From: Locusta migratoria
Lineage: Eukaryota; Arthropoda; Insecta; Orthoptera; Acrididae
Assembly: GCA_026315105.1 (NCBI GenBank)
Contig: CM048744.1
Span: forward strand, 25,523,759-25,587,758
Direction of reading: 5' to 3'
Length of the DNA: 64,000 nucleotides
Below the pieces are notes generated by a model, which did no database searches, was not told where the DNA came from, and worked only from the letters and a program-made list of their open reading frames with translations. Numbering within the stretch: the first letter of the stretch is position 1; each line of letters begins with the position of its first letter. A program made the position numbers and the translations under genes. Positions 22,437-31,991 of this stretch are shown here, piece after piece.

Positions 22437-22896
22437 TTTTGTATCCCATCCTCGTCGCCACTTTTGTGTTTCGTTGCCGCCAGTTGTCCTAGGTGTCGGT
22501 GGCCGAGTAGAGAGAGACCGATACAGGGAAATAGGATCCACGCGTGTGCGGCTACAGAGTCTGAGGTGACCAGCCAGTGGGACAGCAGAAACTAGAAACA
22601 CTACGCTAGATTAGAACAAGATATATATTTCGTAGAAATATGCTACAAAACTTTGTTAACTGAAGACTAGTGGAATGCAGATACTTAGTTTAACTAGGTA
22701 GAGGCCTGCCTACTGATGAGAGTTTTAACTGGTGCCTGTCCGATTGCCAATTGGCCGATGCAGTTCAGTGGTCGCCACGAGCGGGGTTGCAGCAGAGGGA
22801 GCTCGTGGCCGACGTCGTAAGAACGCCGCGCCGTGCTTGCATGGCGGCGCGCGGCGAAAGTACGTGGAGCGCACTTCAGACTTGTGCCACACCATA
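22437..22896 (-). mobile_element. Solo-LTR-like element B, 460 bp, perfect 5-bp duplication
   Basis: Inverted relative to element A. On the minus strand it runs from TATGGTGTGGCAC (the first TG has become TA) to GGATACAAAA. CATAA flanks it at 22432-22436 and 22897-22901. It aligns with A along the whole length with many substitutions and a short insertion near 22837, so the two are old or belong to different subfamilies. Confidence 0.8.
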
Positions 22897-22937
22897 CATA
22901 AGTTATTCGTGAAATTTAACTTCCATATGTACATATT

Positions 22938-23930
22938 CATATACAGTAGAGGGTCCGTTTGTGTGTATGTATTGCATATACATCTAGTTTTATTCCAATC
23001 TTTATGAAATTATGAGCACGTAAGCTTCCATCCATAAGGACGGGCGCCGTAAGTGTAAGAATCATCTACAACACATAATTCACCGAGTTATGACGTCATA
23101 ACAGTGAGATGCTTAAAAACTGCTGCATCACGCTACAATGGCGCACATTTCCTTTTAAACCACTGGACAGATTTCAACCAAATTTGGTACAATGTTCCTT
23201 ACCGTGAGGTACCAATTGCTGCAATGGTAAGAACCACATACGACGCATGTTTCAAGAGATATAACGTCATAAATAATAGGAGTTGCAAGAAACTGCCACG
23301 TAATATGGCGAGACTTTATAAATACAGTACATGACAATGAAAGTACTTAGCGACTTGCAACAAACTTTAAACATAATTTCAAACTTCATTAAACTTTTTC
23401 TCGCAGATAGCCATAACAAAATGATGAAATGAAAAAGTTTCTCGCTTACTACTTTTTCGCTGATCATGGAGGAAAACTACGACATTCGGTATAACGTCAA
23501 AGACTATAATTTTTACACTACATATTCTAGCAGCAGAAAATTTTACAGTCAGTATGCAGAAACGCACCTGAATGAAAGTACCTTCGAAACTGTATCATAG
23601 TACGAAACGTAGTTCATGACGTACGAAGCCATAACCAGTAATGTTCATGGAAAATTGCCCCATCACGCATCATCTTTTAATCTATTACGTCTTTACTATG
23701 AACTGTATTCGCAATAGATTTAACACCAGCAGCTATACAAGTGAATATGTACTTACTAAATTATACAATTATGCAACATATAATTCAATAAATATGAGAT
23801 AATATATGCAAGACATTCGTATTCCTTATATATTATCCTATAAAACTAACAAGTTTACGATAAAAGGGGATGGACAGAGAGAGAAGCGATAGGAAGAGAA
23901 GGAATGGGACAAGTACTCAAAACTGCCAGT
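22938..23930 (+). mobile_element. Helitron-like element copy 1 (3' end lost)
   Basis: Aligns by eye with the fuller copy at 49184-50484: CGTAAGCTTCCATCCA, GACGTCATAA, AAACCACTGGACAGATTTCA, ACTTAGCGACTTGCAACAAA and the purine-rich AGAGAGAGAAGCGATAGGA near the end. The AAACCACTG..CCGATTTCA phrase is common in non-autonomous insect Helitrons. It lacks the terminal hairpin and CTAG. No protein is encoded. Confidence 0.65.
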
Positions 23931-24205
23931 TTCCTTTTGTAGATTTCTAAAATGACGAGAGTAGCTCAGAGACATACAAACCGCTCGTTGCCAACTGAGG
24001 CACAATAACGCTTCGACCAGAGGGGAACGAAACCTCTTTGCCCATTCCTGAGTCATGAGAAGGTTGGCTAAACTGCCACAGTAGCAGACACATCCTGTGA
24101 ATAATGGGTTTGTTCATCATGAACTCTGCATTAGGCACATGGTATAAGGACCATGGTTTACTAATCAGGATTCGGGTTTCCTAGTGTGAATGTGACTGTG
24201 TATGT
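23931..24205. other. Unrecognised DNA
   Basis: No supported feature. Confidence 0.4.
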
Positions 24206-24208
24206 CAG

Positions 24209-24250
24209 GGCTGTCCAACATTTTTGTGGCCCGCGGCGCAATGGAATCCG
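24209..24250 (+). mobile_element. hAT-type terminal inverted repeat, single end
   Basis: CAGGGCTGTCCAACATTTTT followed by GTGGCCCGCGGCGC is very like the terminus of hAT (Charlie-like) elements. I found no matching opposite terminus, so only one end, or a truncated copy, is present. Confidence 0.5.
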
Positions 24251-24584
24251 GTCCGTCATAGCCTGACGAAGTTATGAGGGTATATATATATATCAGCCAC
24301 AGTGTTAAGTGAGGAAAATAATCTGAAATTAATCTGCTTTGTCGTTGCACCCGAGCGTAAATAAACATGCATGTGTGGTGAGAGGGCGGTTGACTACCAG
24401 CTAATCTGCTGCTGCCCTCTTGTACAGCTGTTCCCGCCCCGCGGTTCTCCACCAGAGCGACCCACTTCACCCTTCCCCGGCAGCCGGTAGGCGTGTGCCG
24501 CCGGGACCTAACAGAACGCGGCCGTCTGGGAACAGGCGGCACTGCCACAACATGGGACGGTGACCGTAAACGGTGTTCGGACAC

Positions 24585-24632
24585 TTGCCACGCCGGACAC
24601 TTGCCACGCCGGACACTTGCCACACTTCTACC
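24585..24632. repeat. 16-bp tandem repeat, 3 units
   Basis: GGACACTTGCCACGCC occurs three times in a row (the last unit varies), inside a GC-rich 24.4-24.8 kb stretch without supported coding. Confidence 0.85.
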
Positions 24633-24896
24633 TGCTCCGAAGGGTCGGGTGCCCCTGTCTCCTCGTCCCCCCCCCCCCCTTATCACCTGACACAAGAATT
24701 CCGAATTCCGTGGACGGTGTCCAGACATCTGCACAGCCGTCGCTTCCACATTTCCTGCTGAGACAGCCAGTAAGGAAATTATTACAACGGACAAGGGCAG
24801 GGCTTTTGCCCATTACAATGGTTCCGCGATAATAAGGTGTGGACGAGCTTACGCCGTAAATAGGCTCATTGCAAGGGAAAGCTGCTTTCGAAGAAC

Positions 24897-25088
24897 AAAA
24901 TGTTCAAATGTTTCTGAAGCTTATGGGACTTAACACCAGGTTCATCAGTCCCTACACTTACAAACTACAGATGAACTACCTTAAACTAAAGACAACGCAA
25001 ACATCCATGCCCGAGGGGGGATTCGAACCCTCGAAGGGGAACTCGCCACGCAGCATAGCGCGTCAATGCGCTCGGCCGCTCCGCCGCG
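24897..25088 (-). repeat. SINE with alternative tRNA-like head and 13-bp duplication
   Basis: The body is the common SINE, but the head (25025-25088, read on the minus strand) reads GCGGAGCGGCCGAGCGCATT, not the usual GGCCGCGGTGGCCGAGG type. GCTTTCGAAGAAC flanks at 24884-24896 and 25089-25101. It therefore belongs to a subfamily with a different tRNA-like part or a rearranged head. Confidence 0.85.
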
Positions 25089-25247
25089 GCTTTCGAAGAA
25101 CGGAGACATATTTAACGTAGAGAACATCTTTGAGGGCAACCTAACGATGCGACCATTATTACTTGTAAAAGTAAAGAGTGAATCTGACCTCAGTATCACG
25201 CAGCAAGCGGCTACACGGGTAGCGGGGGCTGTGTGGCGTGAACTGGA

Positions 25248-25256
25248 CCCCCCCCC

Positions 25257-25288
<32 letters not shown>

Positions 25289-25290
25289 TT
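25248..25290. repeat. Poly(C)-poly(T) tract
   Basis: Seventeen C followed by 26 T. A similar C-run/T-run pair stands at 57005-57047. ORFs through it are homopolymer artefacts. Confidence 0.9.
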
Positions 25291-25524
25291 GCCGTTTGGA
25301 AAAACAGTAAATGGGCTGTCTCAAAGGGTGCAGGTTGATCACAGGACAAATATCTATCTACGAACTATCGGTATAACAGTTGAAATTATCGTAGCTGTGT
25401 CGGGAAACTACAAGCGTTGATAGAAAGCGCCGAAGCATACATCATTATATGTAGGAAATAAGTTCAGCAGAAGTTTTTGCAAAAGATCTAACTGTGTTCA
25501 GAAAGGATAGATTAAACAAAATAG

Positions 25525-26340
25525 GTGGAGCTGAGTTTTTCACCGTCATATAGTGAAATTGAAGTTGATAGTTCCTGTGAGTTATTATGGGTTGAGTTTG
25601 TACTCGAAAATCGTAAAATGTTAATAATTGGTTCCTTTCACCGGTCTCCCGACTCTGACGATACAGTAGCAGAAAGGTTCAAAGAAAACCTGTGTCTAAT
25701 AGCAAACACATAGCACACTTACACAATAATAATATATGGTTAATTTAATTTACCCTCAATCTGTTGGCGAAATTATATTTTCAAATCAGGAGGAACGCAT
25801 AAAACATCATGCGAAATTGTACTCAACGCATTCTCTGAGAATTACTTCGAACACATAGCTCATGAGCCAACTGGAATTGTAAGTGGATATCAAAACACAC
25901 TTGATCTCTTAGCAACAAATAATCCTGAGCTTATAATGAGCATCAAAACGGATACAGGTATTAGTGAACACACAGCTGTCGTAGCGAGATTGAACATCGA
26001 AAGCCCCAAAGTTAAAAAAAAAAAAAAATAGACGGAAAATATATTTTTTCAGGAAAGCAGATAGAAAGAAAATAAATTGCTTCTTGAAAACAGCTTCCAT
26101 TCGTTTTTAACACTAAACGTAAGTGTAGACCAGATGTGACTCAAATTCAAAGAGTTGGTATCGACAGCAATCGACAGTTTTATACCAAAAAAATTAATGA
26201 AAGAAGCAGGTGATCCCCCTTGGTACACAAAAAAGGTCAGGACACTGATTCAAAAGCAACGGAAAAGGCATGTGAAATATATAGAACACAAAATCACCAG
26301 GATTGACAGTCCTACACAGAAACTCGAAATTTAGCGAGGA
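25525..26340 (+). pseudogene. CR1/Jockey-type LINE endonuclease remnant
   Basis: Pieces read 'CELLWVEFVLENRKMLIIGS' then 'FHRSPDSDD' (the SxYRPP block), a 'FNLPSI.W' equivalent of the GDFN block at about 25745, 'HEPTGIVSGYQNTLDLLATN' and 'DTGISEHTAVVA' (the SDH-like block; Asp replaced by Glu). Then 'PPWYTKKVRTLIQKQRKRH', the linker before the RT. Several stops and an A-run at 26015-26029 break it. Confidence 0.75.
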
Positions 26341-26454
26341 CTTCAATGTGAGATGCCTACAATACTTAGCACTACGAAACTCTTTCTCGAAATTTGACTG
26401 AAAACCAAAAGAGATCTTGGTCATAGGTTAAATAAACTAGGGGCAAAACACAAA

Positions 26455-26941
26455 CAATACCCTCACTACGTGATAGTAATAGTTATGCTGCCGATGATAG
26501 CCCTACTAAAACAGAGTTACTGAACACAGATTTTAGAAACCCATTCACCAAAGAATACGAAACCAACATTCCAGATTTCGAATTAAAAACAGAGGCCAGA
26601 ATGCGTAACGTAGAAGTAGATATCATCGGAGTAGTGCAGCAACTAAAATCATTATCAGGAACAAGTCTTCTGGACCGGACTGTACACCCATTAGATTTCT
26701 ATCTGATTATGCTGAAGCGATAGTTCCTTTCTTAACAGCCACATACATCCGCTCTCTCAAAGAAGGATCTGTACCAAAAGATTGGAAAGTTGCACAGGTC
26801 ACACCAATATTCAAGAAAGGCAGTAGGAGTAACCCATTAAACTGCAGCCTATTTAATTGACGTCTATTTGCAGCAGGGTTTTGGAACATATCCTGTATTC
26901 AAATATTATGAATTATCTCTAACAGAATGATCTCTTTTATT
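26455..26941 (+). pseudogene. CR1/Jockey-type LINE RT, N-terminal half
   Basis: 'VDIIGVVQQLKSLSGTS' and a frameshifted GPD block near 26680, then 'AEAIVPFLTATYIRSLKEGS' followed by 'VPKDWKVAQVTPIFKKGSRS' (RT blocks 0-2). It stops at 26941, the left junction of the SINE insertion. Confidence 0.8.
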
Positions 26942-26952
26942 AATGTTTGTAT
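26942..26952 (-). repeat. SINE 3' end fragment (left piece of a split copy)
   Basis: AATGTTTGTAT is the conserved end of the SINE. The rest of this copy is at 28243-28306. An imperfect target duplication flanks the pair: AGAATGATCT...ATT at 26924-26941 and AGAATAATCTATT at 28311-28323. Confidence 0.7.
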
Positions 26953-28238
26953 GTTTCCGGTGAGGGGAGAGAGGGACAATGGCGAATGCCAGGCGCAGTG
27001 CAGTGCACAGCATCAAATAAAATATTCTAATACTACTTGCATTTGAAGTAATACGATGCAGTTAGGAACCTTTAAGGGCCTCATTACAAAATAGCCTGTT
27101 GACCAATAAACAATACATTAGCTGATATAGTCACATCTGGCGTGATATGTTTAATTGACAATGAAAAGTAATAAATTACCAATGAATACAAGACAGTTAC
27201 ACAACTTGTATGGCAATGTTTGTTTATAAAAGTAATATATTAACTATTTCTCATTTGATTTTCAATTAATCTTGTGTATTTTATCTTCAAATATTCAGTT
27301 AAATCACTTATCTGTGACATAAGAAATTGCTCGATTGTAATAAATAGTGCAATGAATGTGTATACCAATATAAAAACACAAGAAATTTGTTTAATGTGTA
27401 GTGTAATTATATTGATTTTAAGTAAAGGTTTAGAAATGTATTGGCTGAGCGCTGTACGTTGGAAGTCGGTTAGAACAGCTCACATAGGGAAGTTGATGAC
27501 GTAGGGAAAAAACCCGGCAGTTGGGCTTTTGGCGCGCACGCGCGAGGGCAGAAAGTGAGGAGTTGGGAGCGAGTGGGGTAACTGGCCAGGCGGCGTTGCT
27601 CTGCATCGGTCGGCATGTGGATCTCCAGGTGGAGACTTTAGATTTGTGTGTGGCAATTGCCAAGTGTGGTTGCTCGTCGTAGACTGCACCAAGTTGTATC
27701 GAGTGCTACTGTGTGTTGTGAATAATTAGCCGGTGGAACAAGGTGTGAATTGCACTAAAAGTGACTGTGTTTTGTTAATGTAACACGTGTCGTCGCATAG
27801 ACATGAACATAAACGCTGTTTCAGACAGGCACATGGTGTGAAAACAATTTGCGACCAATATTCATTTTTTCTGGGGGCTCACGAGCTATAATTTTTTTTT
27901 TCATAAATGTGTCGACGTACAGTCGTGTCAGCCACAGGGTTCTAATATTGTGAAATAAACAAAATAAAGTGAACTTTCACGTGTTTTCAAAAATAGTAGT
28001 TAGTACACCCTTTTCTCTCATGAACTTGACTTTATTATGAATTCTTTTGTTAATCACATGCAGGGAAGGAAAGCTGCGAACTTGTGATATCATCCCCCAG
28101 AAAACGAGTCAAACAGCAGCAATCACAGTTCCAGTGTTTTTGCATGTTTAGGAATATGGTTCGCAGTTGGTGGTTGTGACTTTTTAAAAATTAGACTTTC
28201 CCTATTTTAAACTCTCACCCCGAACTTCACCCTCGCAA
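26953..28238 (+). repeat. Repeat X, copy 1 (unclassified, about 1.29 kb)
   Basis: Starts GTTTCCGGTGAGGGGAG and ends CTTCACCCTCGCAA. It matches 39112-39842 in inverted orientation over both ends, but holds about 550 extra bases (27045-27594). No terminal inverted repeats or clear target duplication, and no protein. It replaced the middle of a SINE. An LTR or part of a larger element is possible. Confidence 0.7.
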
Positions 28239-28242
28239 CTCC

Positions 28243-28306
28243 TGACCGTACTGGCCGTGCAGACCGTGACTGGAACCCCTCAGTCCCCTCGGCCACCGCG
28301 GCTGGC
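28243..28306 (-). repeat. SINE head fragment (right piece of a split copy)
   Basis: The tRNA-like head on the minus strand (ACGGTCTGCACGGCCAGTAC and upstream). About 120 bp of the SINE middle, including box B, is absent between this and 26942-26952, so the X event also removed sequence. Confidence 0.8.
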
Positions 28307-28309
28307 AAA

Positions 28310-28720
28310 AAGAATAATCTATTGACCCAAGGTCAACACGGATCTGAAAAATATCGTTCATGTGAAACACAACTAGCCCTTTACTCACACGAAGTGATGA
28401 ATGCTATCGACAAGGGTTCGCAAATCGATTCCGTATTTTTTGATTTCCAGAAGGCTTTTGACACCGTACCTCACAAACGGCTTTTAATCAAATTGCGTGG
28501 TTATACTATATCGCCCCAAATTTGCGACTGGATAGGGGATTGCCTGTCACAGTGGACACAGTTTGTAGTAATCGATGGTAAAGCATCGACTAAAACAGAG
28601 TTGATATCGGGCGTTCCACAGGGTAGTGTTATTGGTCCTCTGCTGTTCCTTATTTACATAAAAGATTTGGGAGAATATCTAAGTAACTGTCTTAGATTGT
28701 TTGCAGATGACACCGTCTAG
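28310..28720 (+). pseudogene. CR1/Jockey-type LINE RT, catalytic half
   Basis: An open frame of 132 codons reads 'HGSEKYRSCETQLALYSH', 'FFDFQKAFDTVPHKRLL' (motif A), 'ISGVPQGSVIGPLLFLIY' (motif B) and 'LRLFADDTV' (motif C). All three catalytic Asp positions are kept, and the frame stops right after motif C. Confidence 0.88.
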
Positions 28721-28819
28721 TAAAATCACCTGAAGATCTAAACCAACTCAGAACCATCTGAATAAGATATCAGTATGGTTTAAAATTTGGCAAAGGGCTC
28801 TAAATAATGAGAAGTGTGA

Positions 28820-28821
<2 letters not shown>

Positions 28822-28867
<46 letters not shown>
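28822..28867. repeat. Poly(T) tract, 46 nt, replacing RT thumb codons
   Basis: Lies between NEKCEV-like codons and the 'LPLWDPYQVGL' region. About 100 or more codons normally found here are missing. Confidence 0.9.
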
Positions 28868-28870
<3 letters not shown>

Positions 28871-28871
28871 A

Positions 28872-29204
28872 TTGCTGCCATTGTGGGATCCCTATCAGGT
28901 GGGTTTGATGGAGGACATCTCAAGAGTCCAAAGAAGGGCAGCTCGTTTCGTATTGTCACGATACAGGGGAAATTGCGTTACGGAAATGATACAGGATCTG
29001 GGATGGGAATCAATACAACAACGGCGCTTATCGCTGCGGCGTGGGCTACTTACGAAACTCCAGTCGCCAACATTCTCCTCCGAATGCAAAAATATATTGT
29101 TGACTCCCAGTTACATAGGTAGAAATGATCATCAGAATAAAATACGAGAAACCAGAACTCGACCGGACAGATTCAGGTGTTTTTTGTTCCCGCGCGCTGT
29201 TTGA
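28872..29204 (+). pseudogene. CR1/Jockey-type LINE C-terminal region
   Basis: 'SRVQRRAARFVLSRYRG', 'VTEMIQDLGWESIQQRRLSL' and 'RTRPDRFRCFLFPRAV' are the conserved C-terminal blocks of CR1-like RT proteins. The same blocks recur at 34.6-35.0 kb and 61.9-62.4 kb. Confidence 0.85.
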
Positions 29205-29341
29205 GAATGGAATGGGAGATAAATAGTATAATGGTGGTTCGATGTACCCTCTGCCAGGCACATAATTGTTATTTGCAGAATATCCCATGTATTTGCAGAT
29301 GCAGAAACCAAACGAAAGAGACAGGGAATGAATTTTAAGAA

Positions 29342-29451
29342 AAAATGTTCAAATGTTTTCAAGCTTACGGGACTTAACTATGGGGTCATCAGTCCCTAAA
29401 CTTACAAAGCTAATACCAAGAACGGCACAAATATCCATGCCCGAGGGGGTC
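29342..29451 (-). repeat. SINE, 5'-truncated, 9-bp duplication
   Basis: Only body and tail; it breaks off at CCGAGGGGGT before box B. TTTTAAGAA occurs at 29333-29341 and 29452-29460. A 5' truncation with intact target duplication is the signature of incomplete LINE-primed reverse transcription. Confidence 0.88.
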
Positions 29452-30051
29452 TTTTAAGAACTACCATCAAAACATAAAATTTACAAAAATGCATGGCTCG
29501 CGTCAAATTCTTTACACCATAAAAATCGTGAGATTTTATAGGAAACCAAGTCGGTTATTTTAATTAGTGTTCATGGAACCACCTATTCAACACCTAGTCA
29601 TAATTTTTCCTCTAATTAGTTATCTACCAACATATGTTACGACTGTATCAAAATTATACATCTTTATTTCTATAATAAACATAATGACGGCAATCGGACC
29701 ATAATATGACACAAGAATAAATATAATGATCTGTCAATTGCACATCGTCATAATGACATAACGAGAACTTGTAGTTTATTATGTAACCGAACATAAGATT
29801 AAAGTACACTGATATGTGCGTTACTTTTTTTTAAGTATTACCCCCATGAACCACAGACATTGCCGAGGTGGGGTGGCTTGCTTGCCTCAACGATACAAAT
29901 AGCCGTACCGTAGGTACAACCAGAACGGAGGGGTATCTGTGGAGAGGCCAGACAAACATTTGGTTCCTGAAAAGGGGTAACAGCCTTTTCAGTAGTTGCA
30001 GGGGCAACAGTCTGTATGATTGACTGAGCTAGCCTTGTAACATCAGCTAAT

Positions 30052-31075
30052 GTGGCATTGTCACACAGCTACTGCGAACGGCTGAAAGCAAGGGGAAACT
30101 ACAGCCGTTACTTTTCCCGAGGACTGTATGAATATATGATGATGGCATCCTCTCGAGTAAAATATTCCGGAGGTAAAATAGTCCCCCATTCGGATCTCCG
30201 GGCGGGGACTACTCAGGAGGATGTGATAATCAAGAAAGACAACACTGGCATTCTACGGATTGGAGCGTGGAATGTTAGATCCCTTAATCGGGTAGGGAAG
30301 TTAGAAAATTTAAAAATGGAAAGGCATAGGCTGAAGTTAATAGATATAGTGGGGATAAGTGAAGTCCGATGGAAAGAGGAACAGGATTTCTGGTCAGGCG
30401 AGTACAGGATTATAAATACAAAATCAGTTGGGGGTATTACAGGAGTAGGATGTATAATGAATAAGAAAATAAGAATGCGGATAAACTACTACGAGCAACA
30501 AAGTGATCACATGATCGTAATCAACATAGATACGAAGCCAACACCGACCATAGTAGTACAGCTTTACATGCCAACTAGCTCTGCTGATGATGAGGAGATC
30601 GATGAAATGTATGAGGAGTTAAAGGAAATTATTCAGACAATTAAGGGAGAAGAAAACTTCATTGTGATGGGAGATTGGAATTCGGTAGTAGGAAAAGGAA
30701 GGGAAGGTAAAATAGTAGGTGAATAAGGACTGGGCAAAAGGAATGAAAGAGGAGATTAGCCTGGTAGAATTTTGCATGGAACATAACTTAATCATAACAA
30801 ACACCTGGTTTAAGAATCACGAACGAAGGTTATATATGTGTAAGAGACCAGGAGACACAGGGACGTACCTGATAGATTTTACAATGGTAAGACATAGATT
30901 TCGGAACCAGGTTTTAAACTGTAAAACATACCCAGGGGCAGATATAGACTCTGACCATAACTCGTTGGCCATGAACTGTAGGCTGAAACTGAAAAAAATG
31001 CATAAAGGTAGGAAAATCGATGGGACCTGGATAAATTGAAGGCACCTGAAGTTTTTGAGAATTTCGGAGGTGCTT
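30052..31075 (+). pseudogene. RTE endonuclease domain, copy A
   Basis: Open to 30726, where a TAA replaces a Tyr codon of 'GEYGLGKRNERG' (compare copy B), then a second frame 30719-31039. Motifs: 'GAWNVRSLNR', 'GISEVRWKEE' (catalytic Glu), 'YMPTSSADDEE', 'VMGDWNSVVG', 'DFTMVRHRF' and 'DIDSDHNSLAMN' (catalytic Asp-His). These are AP-endonuclease-type motifs used to nick target DNA. Confidence 0.85.
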
Positions 31076-31099
31076 TAGGCAACAATTGACAGAAACGGG

Positions 31100-31782
31100 G
31101 GAAAATAAAACAGTAGAAGAAGAATGGGTAGCAATGAGAAACGAAATAATGAAGGCAGCAGAGGACAAAAGAGGTAGAAAGGCAAGACCTGCAAAATATC
31201 CTTGGATATCATAGGAAATACTAAATTTAATTGATGAAAGGAGAAAGTATAAAAATGCAGTAAATGAAACAGGAAGAATGGAGTACAGTCGACTAAGAAA
31301 TGAGATTAACAGGAAGTGTAAAATAGCTAAGCAGGAGTGGCTAGAAGACAATTGCAAGTCAGAAGAATTTATGAATAGGGGAAGAATAGATACCGTCGAC
31401 AAGAATATAAAAGAAACATTTGGAGACAAGAAAAGCAGCTGTATGAAGGTTTTTTGCAGCTCAGCAAAGAAGGGAAAGCTGAAAGGTGGAAAGAATATAT
31501 AGAGGGACTATACAAAGAAAGGAACTTAGAGACAATATTGTAGGAAGGTAAGAGGATATAGATGAAGATGAAATAGTAGACATTATACTGAGAGAAGAAT
31601 TTGACAGAGCACTGAAAGACATAAGTCGAAACTAGGCGCCTTGAGTGGACGACATTCACGCAGAACTACTGAAGTCTCTGGGAGAGCCAGCAATGACAAA
31701 ACTATTTCACCTGGTCCGTAAGATGTATGACACAGGGGAAATACCCTCAGACTTTAAGAAAAATGAAATGATCCCCATTCCA
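31100..31782 (+). pseudogene. RTE linker and RT block 1-2, copy A
   Basis: Fragments 'YSRLRNEINRKCKIAKQEWL', 'DTVDKNIKETFGDKKSS' and 'DDIHAELLKSLGEPAMTKLF' in shifted frames. The expected NKAPG of RT block 2 reads 'N*AP' because AAG became TAG. Ends at the SINE insertion in the 'IPIP' codons. Confidence 0.8.
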
Positions 31783-31981
31783 AAAAATTTTCAAATGTAT
31801 GTAGAGCTTATGGGACTTCACTACGGGGTTATCAGTCCCTAAACTTACAAACTACTTATGAACTACCCTACACTAAGGACGGCACTAATATCCATGCCCG
31901 AGGGGGGATTCGAACCCCCGACCGTAGTGGCCGTGCAGACCGTGACTGGAGCGCCTCAGTCCCCTCGGCCACCGCAGCCGG
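31783..31981 (-). repeat. tRNA-derived SINE inside RTE copy A, 10-bp duplication
   Basis: Full-length minus-strand copy flanked by CCCCATTCCA at 31773-31782 and 31982-31991. RTE copy B carries the uninterrupted sequence ATCCCCATCCCAATGG at the same codons (about 53709), so the pre-insertion state can be read directly. Confidence 0.95.
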
Positions 31982-31991
31982 CCCCATTCCA

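Larger units (their letters stand above)
25430..29332 (+). mobile_element. CR1/Jockey-type LINE, split by a SINE that is itself split by repeat X
   Basis: Endonuclease at about 25.5-26.3 kb, RT at 26.5-26.94 kb resuming at 28.31 kb, and a C-terminal region to 29.2 kb, all on the plus strand with stops. The reading is continuous if 26942-28310 is removed: 'NRMISF' before the gap and 'LTQGQHGSEKYRSC' after it. Part of the RT thumb is missing where a 46-nt poly(T) stands at 28822. Confidence 0.85.

Noticed and set aside
24165..24794. 209-codon minus-strand ORF
   Set aside because: Runs through a GC-rich stretch, a 16-bp tandem repeat and an hAT-like terminus; no domain.
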